Below, one piece after another: positions 51,442-60,464 of a DNA stretch of 64,000 nt. This DNA comes from Bryobacteraceae bacterium. GTDB taxonomy: Bacteria; Acidobacteriota; Terriglobia; Bryobacterales; Bryobacteraceae. The notes under the pieces were generated by a model. That model was given only the letters and a program-made list of their open reading frames with translations. It was not told the DNA's origin and ran no database searches. Location: contig JARKOC010000391.1 in NCBI GenBank assembly GCA_029975915.1, positions 50,930 to 114,929 of the forward strand, in the 5' to 3' direction. Position 1 is the stretch's first letter. Each line of letters starts with the position of its first letter. Position numbers and translations under genes: made by a program.

Positions 51442-51905
51442 GGCGCTACCCCCCAGAACATCGCGTTATCCGGCGCTGAGTAGTGCTTGCTGAACTCTTC
51501 GGGTGTCTGGCAGATGACCTGACGGCGGCTGTTCGAGTAATGGTAAACGGTTCTCATGCCGCCGTAAAAGATGCCCACGTGTTTTCGCGGAACGTTGCTC
51601 ATCAGTTTTGCGCGCAAATTCACGTTTGAAGCATTGGTGATGAAGACAAGCCCCCAGAACAGCGGTACGGGCAACTCAGCCCAGCGGCCGGCGCTGATGC
51701 AGCGGGAAAACAGATCCTGGACCCTGATTGAGGCCGGTGTGCCATTGCCACGCTTCATCGTCCGGCACGTGGCGCCGAACTGGTATCCGAGGATGTGGCT
51801 GACAAAGTGAGCGCAATGGTTGTCGCCGTTGTCGGCGAAGCCGATTGGGCAGATGACCGAGATGTGTTTACCCAGATAGGACTGAAGTGTCGCTTCGGCC
51901 AGCAT
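51438..51905 (-). CDS. NlpC/P60- or amidase-like cysteine hydrolase candidate
   Basis: The 155-aa protein has no signal peptide. The NHCAHFVSHILG stretch places Cys31 as a papain-like nucleophile (NlpC/P60 and CHAP enzymes have DCSGFV or NCAxFV here). RKHVGIFYGG places His109 as its partner, followed by an aromatic YHYSNSRR. GGGAG precedes the ATG. Possible roles: cell-wall amidase/peptidase, either endogenous or as a secreted effector. It heads a two-gene unit with the overlapping lipoprotein gene, which resembles an effector-immunity arrangement. No secretion genes are nearby. Confidence 0.65.
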   Translation of the reverse strand: MLAEATLQSYLGKHISVICPIGFADNGDNHCAHFVSHILGYQFGATCRTMKRGNGTPASIRVQDLFSRCISAGRWAELPVPLFWGLVFITNASNVNLRAKLMSNVPRKHVGIFYGGMRTVYHYSNSRRQVICQTPEEFSKHYSAPDNAMFWGVAP

Positions 51906-52346
51906 GACGAATTCTCCCAGTGTTCCGAACAGTCAAACTCTCTGCCCGCGCATCCCTGGCGGGCAAGACATCCATAGCCCTGACACATCGCCTTGCCGCC
52001 TCGCCGCATTGCTTGCGTGAACGAGGCAGTGATGAGCCGTTTGGTAGCAGTAGAATAACATCCCAAATTCGCACTGCAAAGATCTTCTCGCAGCCGGTTT
52101 TGCCGAAGATCCTCGCCTCTAGTGCGCCGGTCCCACCAGCAGCCGGGGTGGAGCTTGGGGGCTCTTGGATCTTCAGTGTAGATCCTGAAAGCAACCGCAA
52201 GCCGGCCGTTAGTCAGGACGCGAACATGGGCGATTCTGCCCCACCGGGTGACACCCCAATTCCCCACATCCGCGAAGCGATGGCAAGCGTCTTCACAAGC
52301 GAAGGTCCACCATTGGGCGGCACCGCGATCCAGCAAATCCGGGGGA
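51906..52346. other. 441-bp stretch without a supported gene
   Basis: It lies between the amidase-like gene and the end of ilvD (both minus strand). Frames on both strands cross it, the longest in the minus-strand frames that also overlap the amidase gene, but none shows a known motif or ribosome site. It must contain the amidase promoter; no clear box was seen. Confidence 0.35.
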
Positions 52347-54203
52347 TTACCGCCGGGGCTGAACCTGAGCGATATCTCGAACGGCGCCGGTATCTGCGCT
52401 TGTTGTCATCAAGGCATAGGTCTGCAGGGCCGACGAGACTGTTCGATTTCTCGCGGCCGGCTTCCATGCAGCCGTTCCTCGAGCCTCCATGGCCTTGCGC
52501 CGCCGGCCCAGCTCGGCTTCGTCCACGGCCAAATGAATCCGCCGCGCCGGGATGTCGATTTCAATGGTGTCACCCTCTTCAATCAATCCGATTGCTCCGC
52601 CCGCCGCCGCTTCAGGCGAGACGTGGCCGATCGACAAGCCCGCAGTCCCACCTGAGAACCGGCCGTCGGTAAGCAGCGCGCACTGTTTGCCGAGACCGAT
52701 TGTCTTGATGTAAGACGTTGGGTAAAGCATTTCCTGCATACCCGGACCGCCCTTCGGTCCCTCGTATCGCACGACCACGACATCGCCGGCCACGATCTGC
52801 CCGCCCAGAATTCGTTCCACGGCCTCTTCCTGACTTTCGCAGACTTTCGCCTTGCCTGTGAACTTCAGGATGCTTTCGTCCACCCCGGCCGTTTTGACGA
52901 TCGAGCCGTGCTCGGCCAGATTGCCGAACAGAACGGCCAGTCCGCCGTCCGATGAATATGCGTGTTCCAGGTCGCGGATACAGCCGCAGGCGCGGTCCAG
53001 GTCCAACGCTTCATAATGCCGGTTCTGCGAAAATGCTACGGTCGTGGCAATCCCACCGGGCGCCGCCCGGTAGAACTCGTTCACCTCAGCCGACTCGCTG
53101 CGCCGCACATCCCATTCGTTCAACGCTGCTCCCAGGCTCGGTGCGTGGACCACCTTTGCGCCCGCATGGATCAGTCCGCCGCGTTCCAGTTCGCCGAGAA
53201 TGGCCATCACGCCTCCGGCACGATGGACGTCTTCCAGATGGTACTTCTGCGTCGATGGCGCCACTTTGCACAGGCACGGGACCCGTCGTGACAGCCGGTC
53301 GATGTCGGACATTTTGAAATTGACACCTGCCTCGTGCGCGGCAGCCAGCAGGTGCAACACAGTGTTGGTCGATCCGCCCATGGCGATATCGAGCGTCATC
53401 GCGTTCTCAAACGCCTCGAACGTGGCAATCGACCGAGGCAGCACGCTTTCGTCGTTCTGTTCGTAATAACGCCGCGCCAACTCCACGATCAACCGTCCGG
53501 CGCGCAAGAACAGGTCTTTTCGTTTGGCATGGGTCGCCAACAAGGAACCGTTGCCGGGCAGCGCCATGCCCAACGCCTCGGCTAGGCAATTCATGGAATT
53601 CGCCGTAAACATGCCCGAGCATGACCCGCAGGTCGGGCACGCTGAGCGCTCCATCTCGAGCACGTCTTCGTCCTTGTTCCTGCTGTCGGCCGATTCGATC
53701 ATGGCGTCGATCAGATCAACCTTCCTTGCCGCCCCGTGCCACTCCACCTTGCCTGCTTCCATCGGACCTCCCGATACGAAGACGGCCGGAATGTTCAGCC
53801 TCAGCGCAGCCATCAGCATGCCCGGCGTGATCTTGTCGCAGTTCGAGATGCAGACCAGCGCGTCGGCAGTATGGGCGTTCGCCATGTACTCGACCGAATC
53901 GGCGATGAGTTCGCGCGAAGGCAAGGAATAGAGCATACCGCCATGTCCCATGGCGATGCCGTCGTCGATGGCGATGGTATTGAACTCCTTGGCCACGCCG
54001 CCGGCGGCTTCGATCTCGCGCGCCACCATCTGGCCCAAGTCTTTGAGATGAACGTGGCCGGGCACAAACTGTGTGAACGAGTTCGCGACTGCAATGATGG
54101 GTTTGCCGAAGTCGCCGTCCTTCATTCCGGTGGCGCGCCACAGGGCGCGTGCGCCTGCCATATTGCGGCCGGAGGTAGAGGTCAATGATCGATAGGGTGG
54201 CAT
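52347..54203 (-). CDS. ilvD: dihydroxy-acid dehydratase
   Basis: The 618-aa protein matches the long IlvD form in length. It has [32 protein letters not shown] and [18 protein letters not shown]; its Cys and the later [19 protein letters not shown]ys bind the iron-sulfur cluster. It also has [39 protein letters not shown] and a C-terminal [10 protein letters not shown]. It dehydrates 2,3-dihydroxy-3-methylvalerate and -isovalerate in branched-chain amino acid synthesis. No other ilv genes are adjacent. Confidence 0.97.
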   Translation of the reverse strand: MPPYRSLTSTSGRNMAGARALWRATGMKDGDFGKPIIAVANSFTQFVPGHVHLKDLGQMVAREIEAAGGVAKEFNTIAIDDGIAMGHGGMLYSLPSRELIADSVEYMANAHTADALVCISNCDKITPGMLMAALRLNIPAVFVSGGPMEAGKVEWHGAARKVDLIDAMIESADSRNKDEDVLEMERSACPTCGSCSGMFTANSMNCLAEALGMALPGNGSLLATHAKRKDLFLRAGRLIVELARRYYEQNDESVLPRSIATFEAFENAMTLDIAMGGSTNTVLHLLAAAHEAGVNFKMSDIDRLSRRVPCLCKVAPSTQKYHLEDVHRAGGVMAILGELERGGLIHAGAKVVHAPSLGAALNEWDVRRSESAEVNEFYRAAPGGIATTVAFSQNRHYEALDLDRACGCIRDLEHAYSSDGGLAVLFGNLAEHGSIVKTAGVDESILKFTGKAKVCESQEEAVERILGGQIVAGDVVVVRYEGPKGGPGMQEMLYPTSYIKTIGLGKQCALLTDGRFSGGTAGLSIGHVSPEAAAGGAIGLIEEGDTIEIDIPARRIHLAVDEAELGRRRKAMEARGTAAWKPAARNRTVSSALQTYALMTTSADTGAVRDIAQVQPRR

Positions 54204-54303
54204 TGTGAATTACTCAACAGTTTAGCGCGACAAGAGACTGTGCCAGTCGTCTCAGACTTTCATTGCGATGAAATGTGACTACATTTGCCACTGAACCCCA
54301 GGC

Positions 54304-55917
54304 TCACTGTTTGACCGGCCTGAAATTGACTCCCGCCAGGCGCCACCGCTCCTGCTGGGCGCTGAGCCGTTCGATAAACGAGCCATAGTCCTTCCGCTCA
54401 GGCGCGCTCCACGCTACCTCCGCCAGCGCCGCCACTCTCGGAAACGCCATGTATTCCATCTGCCGGGCAGTCGGCATGTACTCGGACCAAAGCTGCGCCT
54501 GTGTCCCCAGCACGTGCCTCGCCTGCGATGCGCTTAACTCCGGCGGAACCGGCTCGTACCCGTAAACCTTATCCAGTGGTACGAACCCGCCAATGGCCGG
54601 CGGCTCGCCCGGCTCCTTAGACTGGTAGTAATCGAAGTAGACAAACTGCGTCGGCGCCATCACCACATCGTGACCGGCGTGTGCTGCTTCGATTCCGCCC
54701 TTTTCTCCGCGCCACGACATTACCGCAGCCCCGGCGGCGAGTCCCCCCTCCAGGATCTCGTCCCAGCCGATCAGCCGCCGCCCGGCGGCCGTCAAGAACT
54801 GGTCCATCCTCCGGATAAACCAGCTCTGCAACTCAGCCTCATCCCTGAGGCCCAACTCCTTGATCCTCGCCTGTGCCTTCGCACTTGCCTTCCACTCGTC
54901 TTTTGGCGCCTCGTCGCCGCCGACATGGATGAACCGTGACGGAAACAGCTCCATCACTTCTTTCAGCACGTCCTGCAGGAACAGAATTGTGCTCTCGTCC
55001 GCGTTGAAGATGTGTTTGTTAACGCCCCAACGCGGCCAAGGCTCCAGAATCTCGCCTGTGTTGCCCAACTCAGGATAAGCCGAGATCGCGGCCTGGGCGT
55101 GTCCCGGCATCTCGATTTCAGGCACCAAAGTGACGAAACGCTCCGAGGCGAATTGTACGATCTCCCGGATGTCCTGCTGCGAATAGAATCCCGAATGAGG
55201 GCGTCCGTCAAAGCCCCGGGCTTCACGCTCATGTCCAAGCCGGGTTTCCTTTCTAAAGCTCCCGATCTGGGTGAGCCGCGGGAACTTCTTAATCTCGATC
55301 CGCCAACCCTGGTCGTCGGTCAGATGCAATTGGATATGGTTGATCTTCAACGCGGCCGCCGCGTCGATGAAACGAAGCAAGTCCGCCTTGGGAAGGAAAT
55401 GGCGGGCCGGGTCAACCAAGACTCCGCGCCAGACAAACCGCGGCTTGTCCTCGATCCTTTGGCACGGAATGCGCCACTCGACTCCTTTCTTGAGAGACGG
55501 CGAATAGATCTCCGCAGGCAGCAACTGCCTCAATGTTTGTGTCCCATAGAAAACGCCCGCCGCCTTCGCTCCAACGATCTCGACGCGATTCGGACTGACT
55601 TCAAGCAGATAGCCCTCTTCTCCCAGATTTGTCTTACGCGCATCAATGGTTAGCACGATGGCGTTCGCCTTGCCTCTGCGCCCTGCGACCACCGGCAGGT
55701 TGAAACCCGTGGCGGGCGTCAATGAACGCGCCAGCAGCTGTGCCACCTGGACCGAATCCGCGCCGGCGGTAATCACCGTGTCCGGGCGCAATTCGAAATA
55801 CCCCTCCGCGGCCGAGAACTGAGAGGGCCTGGGGATGACGGCCTGTTCGGCCGCCAGCGAGAAACCAAAGGGAATCAGACTGAATGCCAGGAAAGTCAAG
55901 AGCCGCGTCTTCTTCAT
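54304..55917 (-). CDS. secreted beta-N-acetylhexosaminidase, family GH20
   Basis: The 537-aa protein has a signal peptide (MKKTRLLTFLAFSLIPFGFSLAAE) and an N-terminal GH20b domain (to about residue 155). The GH20 barrel follows with RGVLVDPARHFLP, HIQLHLTDDQGWRIEI and PEIEMPGHAQAA. The catalytic pair is in FIHVGGDEAPK, where Asp-Glu is the substrate-assisted catalytic dyad. It releases terminal GlcNAc/GalNAc from glycans or muropeptides in the periplasm or outside. It could supply amino sugars to recycling along with MurQ. It lies 100 bp downstream of ilvD's start, same strand. Confidence 0.95.
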   Translation of the reverse strand: MKKTRLLTFLAFSLIPFGFSLAAEQAVIPRPSQFSAAEGYFELRPDTVITAGADSVQVAQLLARSLTPATGFNLPVVAGRRGKANAIVLTIDARKTNLGEEGYLLEVSPNRVEIVGAKAAGVFYGTQTLRQLLPAEIYSPSLKKGVEWRIPCQRIEDKPRFVWRGVLVDPARHFLPKADLLRFIDAAAALKINHIQLHLTDDQGWRIEIKKFPRLTQIGSFRKETRLGHEREARGFDGRPHSGFYSQQDIREIVQFASERFVTLVPEIEMPGHAQAAISAYPELGNTGEILEPWPRWGVNKHIFNADESTILFLQDVLKEVMELFPSRFIHVGGDEAPKDEWKASAKAQARIKELGLRDEAELQSWFIRRMDQFLTAAGRRLIGWDEILEGGLAAGAAVMSWRGEKGGIEAAHAGHDVVMAPTQFVYFDYYQSKEPGEPPAIGGFVPLDKVYGYEPVPPELSASQARHVLGTQAQLWSEYMPTARQMEYMAFPRVAALAEVAWSAPERKDYGSFIERLSAQQERWRLAGVNFRPVKQ

Positions 55918-56211
55918 TCACGCCACCTCGGCTCCTATCATCCGCCATTCGCACGCCGGCTTCCACCCCACGCGATCCCATCGTTGTTTACTCTCCCTGG
56001 TCTCCGGGCACACTAACCCACGACGGATTGAGGTCTTGCCCAACGCTCAGTTGAGCTTGGCCCTAGTGAGTGCTGGAAATGGCGCCGCCAGCGCCCGCAT
56101 GCAGGCTCTCCCGCCGGAAATCCCTTGTCGACGGGCCTGTGCGTGATGACTACTCAGGGCTTGTCGAGGGGGTGTACACTCATTTTGATTCCCGCCATTG
56201 CGGAGGAGACC

Positions 56212-56706
56212 ATGGCATTCGACAAGACCGGCCCCAAGTACCGTGTTACCAAAATGGTGGAGGCTCGAAAGCTCCATCCCAAGAGCTTCATCCCGCTCAG
56301 CGAGCCTCCCATCCAACTGCCCTTTACGGCGATTCTGGAAGGTTTGAAGCTGGAACGCGACATGTACCGCTTCTTCTATCTGGGATTGCCGTACCAATGT
56401 CCTCAGAAAGTGATGAAATCCGCGATCGAGAAGATCGAGGAGTCCGCTGTGAAACCGGCTGAGGAGGAAGCCGAAGTTGTCGCGGAGGCGATCGAAGAAG
56501 CTCCGTCCTCTCTCCCCACCGCTGCCACAAAGGCGGCTGGAAAGGCGTCGAAAGCCACGGGCGGATTCGTCTGGGAACAGGTTTCGACCAATCAGGGGAC
56601 ATTATTGCGGGGCAAGGTGCCCGGTGGCTGGCTTGTCCGTATGCAAAGCGACATCTGCTTCTTCCCCGATACAGGCCACAAGTGGGACGGGTCTACGCTG
56701 GATTGA
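56212..56706 (+). CDS. hypothetical protein with acidic Ala-rich linker
   Basis: The start is placed at MAFDKTGPKYRV because GGAGGAG lies just upstream; longer frames begin in sequence without a ribosome site. The 164-aa protein has a basic N-terminal third (KMVEARKLHPKSFIPL, then LEGLKLERDMYRFFYLGLPYQCP). An acidic Glu/Ala-rich linker follows (AEEEAEVVAEAIEEA...). The C-terminal part is compact and aromatic (GGFVWEQV, GGWLVRMQSDICFFPD, KWDGSTLD). No family is recognised. It precedes the small zinc-ribbon gene by 104 bp. Confidence 0.7.
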   Translation: MAFDKTGPKYRVTKMVEARKLHPKSFIPLSEPPIQLPFTAILEGLKLERDMYRFFYLGLPYQCPQKVMKSAIEKIEESAVKPAEEEAEVVAEAIEEAPSSLPTAATKAAGKASKATGGFVWEQVSTNQGTLLRGKVPGGWLVRMQSDICFFPDTGHKWDGSTLD

Positions 56707-56810
56707 GGCTGCTCGGGCGCTGAGCAAGGTAGTCCACGTGACCGCTTTCCCATCCGGTTTTTCGAACTGGGCGGCAGTCGATTCCGTTTACTTCTGTGAA
56801 GGAATCTACG

Positions 56811-57062
56811 ATGGCTAATACAACGCCCCATATGGTCGACAGCATGCCCGAGGCTGCGAAGAAGAAAAAGCGCGAGACGGCGCAGTTAATCGTGAAGGGC
56901 AGGGCAGTCCGGTGCCCGATGTGCAATCACGAGTGGTTCTGGGAGAAGAAGGTCCTGCTCAACAGCCGCGGAATGACGTTCATGGGGCTGGATTGGGCGA
57001 ACCGGGAGTCGCGGGCAATGGTGTGCGACGATTGCGGGCACGTGCTGTTTTTTGCGCGCTGA
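56811..57062 (+). CDS. small zinc-ribbon protein
   Basis: The start is placed at MANTTPHMVDSM, with GAAGGA 7 nt upstream. The 83-aa protein has a lysine-rich N-terminus (EAAKKKKRETAQ) and one zinc ribbon made by CPMCNHEWFW and CDDCGHVLFF, about 35 residues apart. Such proteins are often nucleic-acid or protein-binding adaptors; no specific role can be given. It may be co-transcribed with the preceding 164-aa gene. It converges with the ADOP permease gene. Confidence 0.75.
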   Translation: MANTTPHMVDSMPEAAKKKKRETAQLIVKGRAVRCPMCNHEWFWEKKVLLNSRGMTFMGLDWANRESRAMVCDDCGHVLFFAR

Positions 57063-57137
57063 ACGGGGCGAAGACTCGCACTATTGCCCAGGATCGACAG
57101 CTGTCCAGGGGAGCGGCGATCCGGGACACTCCAGGGC

Positions 57138-59585
57138 TTATTCGTAACGAAGCGCCACAGCCGGCGGGATGCGAGAAGCCCGGAAGGACGGCAGCAAGGA
57201 TGCGAGTGAGGCCACGGCGCCCAATAGGACCGCGACTGCCAGGAATACAGCGGGATCAGATGGGCGGACCTCGAAGAGCAAGGCCGTCATCAAGCGCGTG
57301 AGGATGAATGCGCCGGCAGCTCCGGCCGCCAGTCCGACAGCGGCCATGCGCAGGCCTTCCCCAACCACCATGCCGACGACTTCGCGCCCGCCGGCGCCGA
57401 GGGCCGTGCGAATGCCGAACTCGCGCGTACGTTGAGAAACCGAGTATGCCAGAACGCCATAGATGCCGATAGCGGCGAGGAGCAAAGCCAGGGCCGCGAA
57501 GATCAGGCACAGAGCCATCGCGGCGCGCTGGATCCTCAAGGAATCCGCGAGCCGTTCGGGCATCGTCTTGACATCAAACAACGGCATCTCCGGGTCAGCC
57601 TCGTGAAGCATGTTCCGGACGGCCGCCACCAGTTGCGGATTGTCGTGTTGGGACCTCACCGTGAGGTGGACACCTCGAGGCACGTATTGCTTGTACGAGA
57701 AGTAAATCTGCCCCACAGGGTTGCTTTCAGCCAGGTTGCCTGTCTTTACGCTGCCCACCACGCCGACGATCGTGCATTCGTCGGGCTTCCGCGGGTTGCC
57801 GGGAATCTGGATCCCGCGAGTGATCCTGGCGCCCAGCGCGCCGCCTTCGGGGAAGTACCGGTTTGCGAGGAACTGATCGATGATCACGACTTTCTGAGTG
57901 TCTGGGCCATCGGAATCAGAGATGTCGCGGCCCTGGAGAAGCGGGATGCGCATGGACTGGAGATAGCCTGGAGTCGCGACGTTCCAGCCAGGTACCGGCG
58001 GATTCTCGCCCGGCCCGAGCGGGCGGCCGACGAACATCATCGCGCTGGAGTTGCTGTTGCCGCTAAAGGGTAGAAACGTCGTGGCGCCGGCGTAACGCAC
58101 GCCCGGAATCGCGGACACCCTCTGCACCAGGTCCGTGAGGAAACTCCTCGCGCGGGCGTCATCCCCGTAGCGGACCCGCGGCATGGCAATCTGCGCCGTA
58201 GTCACATTCTCCGGCTTGAACCCGGGGTCCACTCGAAGCAGACGGACGAAGGTGAGGGTCAACAGAGTTGCTCCGACGAGCAGCACGAATGCCAGCGCGA
58301 ACTGGCATGCCACCAACGCCGAGCGGATCCACACAGCTCCGTGCCCGGCGGTTCCCGCACGTTCGGTGCCGCGAAAGACCGCATTCAGGTCCTGCCGGAG
58401 CACATGAAACAGAGGCACACTGCCGAAGCCGATACCCGCGACAAGCGCGACAGCAGCCGTGAAGAAAAGCACGCCGGAATCGATCCCGATGCTCGACCCG
58501 CGCGGCAGATCTTCGGCGCCGAGGTAGAGGAGCAGACGGATGCCGCCGTAGGCAACGGCAATGCCGAGCGCGCCGCCCATCAGGGCGAGGACCAGACTCT
58601 CGGCAAGCAGTTGACGGGCTATCCTCCAACGCCCGGCCCCAAGGCTGTGTCTGATGGCAAACTCCTTCATCCGAACGTTGGATCGCACGAGCATCAGATT
58701 GGCCAGATTCACGCAGCCGATCACCAGTAAGACGGCAACCGCGATCTGCAGAAGACCCAGCGTGGGCCGTATCTCGCGAGTCAACTCGTCAGCCAAGCCA
58801 GCCACCTTTGTGCCGAAGCGTGCATTGATGAGCAACTGCCGGAACTCGGGGAACACGTCGATGTTGCGGCGGTTCAGGTCATCGATGCGTTCCTGCGCCT
58901 GGGCGAGGCGGATGCCGGGCTTGAGCCGCGCGATCATCCCCCAGCTATTGTTATGCCGGGCTTGGTCGCTGGTCTGCTCTTTGGTGAAGGCGAAAGAAGT
59001 GTAGATTCGGACGTCGTCTCCAGGAATCCCGAAGGAAGCCGGCATCACGCCGACGATGCGATAGGAAGTACCGCTCAGACGGATGTCCTTGCCGGCCAAG
59101 TTCGGGTCGCCGGAGAAGAGTTGCTTCCACAACCCTTCAGTGAGAACGGCGACCTTCTCCTTGCCGAGTTCGCCCTCATCTTCGGTGAAGGTGCGCCCGA
59201 TCAGCGGCTGCACGCCAAGCACTTTGAAGAACGAGGGTGTCACATTTTGCCCGCGGATCCTTTGGGGAGATCCCTCCATCCCGACCTCGTAACTGGCATT
59301 CCCGATGAGGGCCACTTCGCTGAAGACGTTGGTCAGCTTGCGGCGGTCAAGGTAATCGGGGACGCCGTTCGACCCGCGGAAGACGCCGACACCGGGATAG
59401 ACGTTATACATCGTCACCAGTTCCTCGGTGCGGGGAAACGGCAATCCGCGCAGGACGACGTTCAGAAGGACGGAGAATACGGCGGTATTTGCGCCAATGC
59501 AGAGGGCGAGCGTCAGCAGCGCTGGGGCGGTGAAAGCGCGATCTTTGAAGAGAAGCCTAAGACCGAACATGCAGTCTTGGAGCAT
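57138..59585 (-). CDS. ADOP-type (acidobacterial duplicated orphan permease) ABC transporter permease
   Basis: The 815-aa protein begins DCMFGLRLLFKDRAFTAPALLTLALCIGANTAVFSVLLNVVLRGLPF, the MacB_PCD N-terminus. It has a large periplasmic domain, then three membrane segments (residues ~275-400), FAIRHSLGAGRWRIARQLLAESLVLALMGGALG and LNAVFRGTERAGTAG. A second periplasmic domain and a C-terminal FtsX domain (EFGIRTALGAGGREVVGMVVGEGLRMAAVGL) follow. This duplicated FtsX-MacB layout with no ATPase gene beside it is the ADOP family, abundant in Acidobacteria and usually without a known substrate. Confidence 0.93.
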   Translation of the reverse strand: MLQDCMFGLRLLFKDRAFTAPALLTLALCIGANTAVFSVLLNVVLRGLPFPRTEELVTMYNVYPGVGVFRGSNGVPDYLDRRKLTNVFSEVALIGNASYEVGMEGSPQRIRGQNVTPSFFKVLGVQPLIGRTFTEDEGELGKEKVAVLTEGLWKQLFSGDPNLAGKDIRLSGTSYRIVGVMPASFGIPGDDVRIYTSFAFTKEQTSDQARHNNSWGMIARLKPGIRLAQAQERIDDLNRRNIDVFPEFRQLLINARFGTKVAGLADELTREIRPTLGLLQIAVAVLLVIGCVNLANLMLVRSNVRMKEFAIRHSLGAGRWRIARQLLAESLVLALMGGALGIAVAYGGIRLLLYLGAEDLPRGSSIGIDSGVLFFTAAVALVAGIGFGSVPLFHVLRQDLNAVFRGTERAGTAGHGAVWIRSALVACQFALAFVLLVGATLLTLTFVRLLRVDPGFKPENVTTAQIAMPRVRYGDDARARSFLTDLVQRVSAIPGVRYAGATTFLPFSGNSNSSAMMFVGRPLGPGENPPVPGWNVATPGYLQSMRIPLLQGRDISDSDGPDTQKVVIIDQFLANRYFPEGGALGARITRGIQIPGNPRKPDECTIVGVVGSVKTGNLAESNPVGQIYFSYKQYVPRGVHLTVRSQHDNPQLVAAVRNMLHEADPEMPLFDVKTMPERLADSLRIQRAAMALCLIFAALALLLAAIGIYGVLAYSVSQRTREFGIRTALGAGGREVVGMVVGEGLRMAAVGLAAGAAGAFILTRLMTALLFEVRPSDPAVFLAVAVLLGAVASLASLLPSFRASRIPPAVALRYE

Positions 59586-59601
59586 CGCAGCGACTCCCTA
59601 G

Positions 59602-59607
59602 CTTATA
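59602..59607 (-). promoter_or_regulatory. candidate -10 box (TATAAG) for the ADOP gene
   Basis: Read on the minus strand, TATAAG lies about 17 bp before the ADOP start codon, with GGGAG between them as ribosome site. There is no good -35, so this is a weak assignment. Confidence 0.3.
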
Positions 59608-59705
59608 CGAAGTTGTTGTAGGTCCCGTTCCATGTTTGGTGGGCCGGGCGGCTCAACCGTTCTCCCCAGCTTCTGATTGGCGGGAAACCGGGCGATCGAG
59701 GCCGC

Positions 59706-60464
59706 TCACCGCGTTGAATGGCAACTCCCATGTGCCACCAAGGCCTCGGCTGCCATTCGGACGAGCGGGGAAGTTGACCGCCGCGCCTGGGAGATTGACT
59801 GCTCGTATGACTCGCGGCTGCGGGCGGCGCCGCCGGGTTGCTTCTCGTACTCGTAAGCCTCGGCGGCGCAGATCCAGCGGTGAGCAGCGAGCAGGGGCAG
59901 GTACGCGCTGAAGGGACCGCCCGGGTGGGCGGCGAGGTACTGCGCGGCGAAGACGGCTTCGCGCTCGGGGCATTCGTGGTAACCCTCCCACTCGTAACAG
60001 GGCTTCAATTCGCTCACATAGTCGAGGGCGAGCGCCGGAGCATTGGGGTCGGCGGAGAGGGCGGCGAGTTGGCGCTCGTAACCTGTCCAGGCTGAGTAGA
60101 CCATGCCGGACTCGCCGGTCTTGGCGAGGTCGGTGCGTTTGGAACGGTAGGAGTGGAAGCGGCCGAGGTAAGCCGAGAGTTCGGCGCGAACGGCGGGTGG
60201 GTAATCGGCGGGGCGAATTCGATTCTCGACACCGAAGACATCATCGACGCCGAAGACAAGAAGGTCGAGGAGTTTGTCGTTGGCTGTGGATCTGGGAGGC
60301 TCGGCGGCAAGGGGGAGCAAGGTGGCGATGATGCCGAAGACGGCGAGCCCCTTGGATGCGAAGAATCGATGACGAGGGGTGTCTGGAACGCGGGACCTGA
60401 TGCTGATGCCGCATTCGCCGAGTTGGCCGAGAATCTGATCGGCGAAAAGGCGCTGGCCGGTCAC
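59706..60464 (-). CDS. hypothetical, probably exported protein of the sigma/kinase operon
   Basis: The GTG start at 60464 overlaps the kinase stop by 4 bp (GTGA), which suggests coupled translation. The 252-aa reading then has about 40 residues before a hydrophobic stretch (GLAVFGIIATLLPLAAE), so a later start with a normal signal peptide is also possible. The mature part is soluble: DLLVFGVDDVFGVENR, ADYPPAVRAELSAYLGRFHSY, CYEWEGYHECPE and AAHRWICAAEAYEYEKQ. No family is recognised. The position suggests a target or partner of the upstream kinase. 120 bp separate its end from the ADOP gene. Confidence 0.7.
   Translation of the reverse strand: MTGQRLFADQILGQLGECGISIRSRVPDTPRHRFFASKGLAVFGIIATLLPLAAEPPRSTANDKLLDLLVFGVDDVFGVENRIRPADYPPAVRAELSAYLGRFHSYRSKRTDLAKTGESGMVYSAWTGYERQLAALSADPNAPALALDYVSELKPCYEWEGYHECPEREAVFAAQYLAAHPGGPFSAYLPLLAAHRWICAAEAYEYEKQPGGAARSRESYEQSISQARRSTSPLVRMAAEALVAHGSCHSTR

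Noticed and set aside
51755..52336. 193-codon minus-strand gene
   Set aside because: Overlaps the amidase-like gene in another frame and shows no motif or start signal.
54271..54286. Terminator between ilvD and the hexosaminidase
   Set aside because: A 6-bp AT-rich hairpin is present but has no T-run and lies upstream of ilvD, so it is not a convincing terminator.
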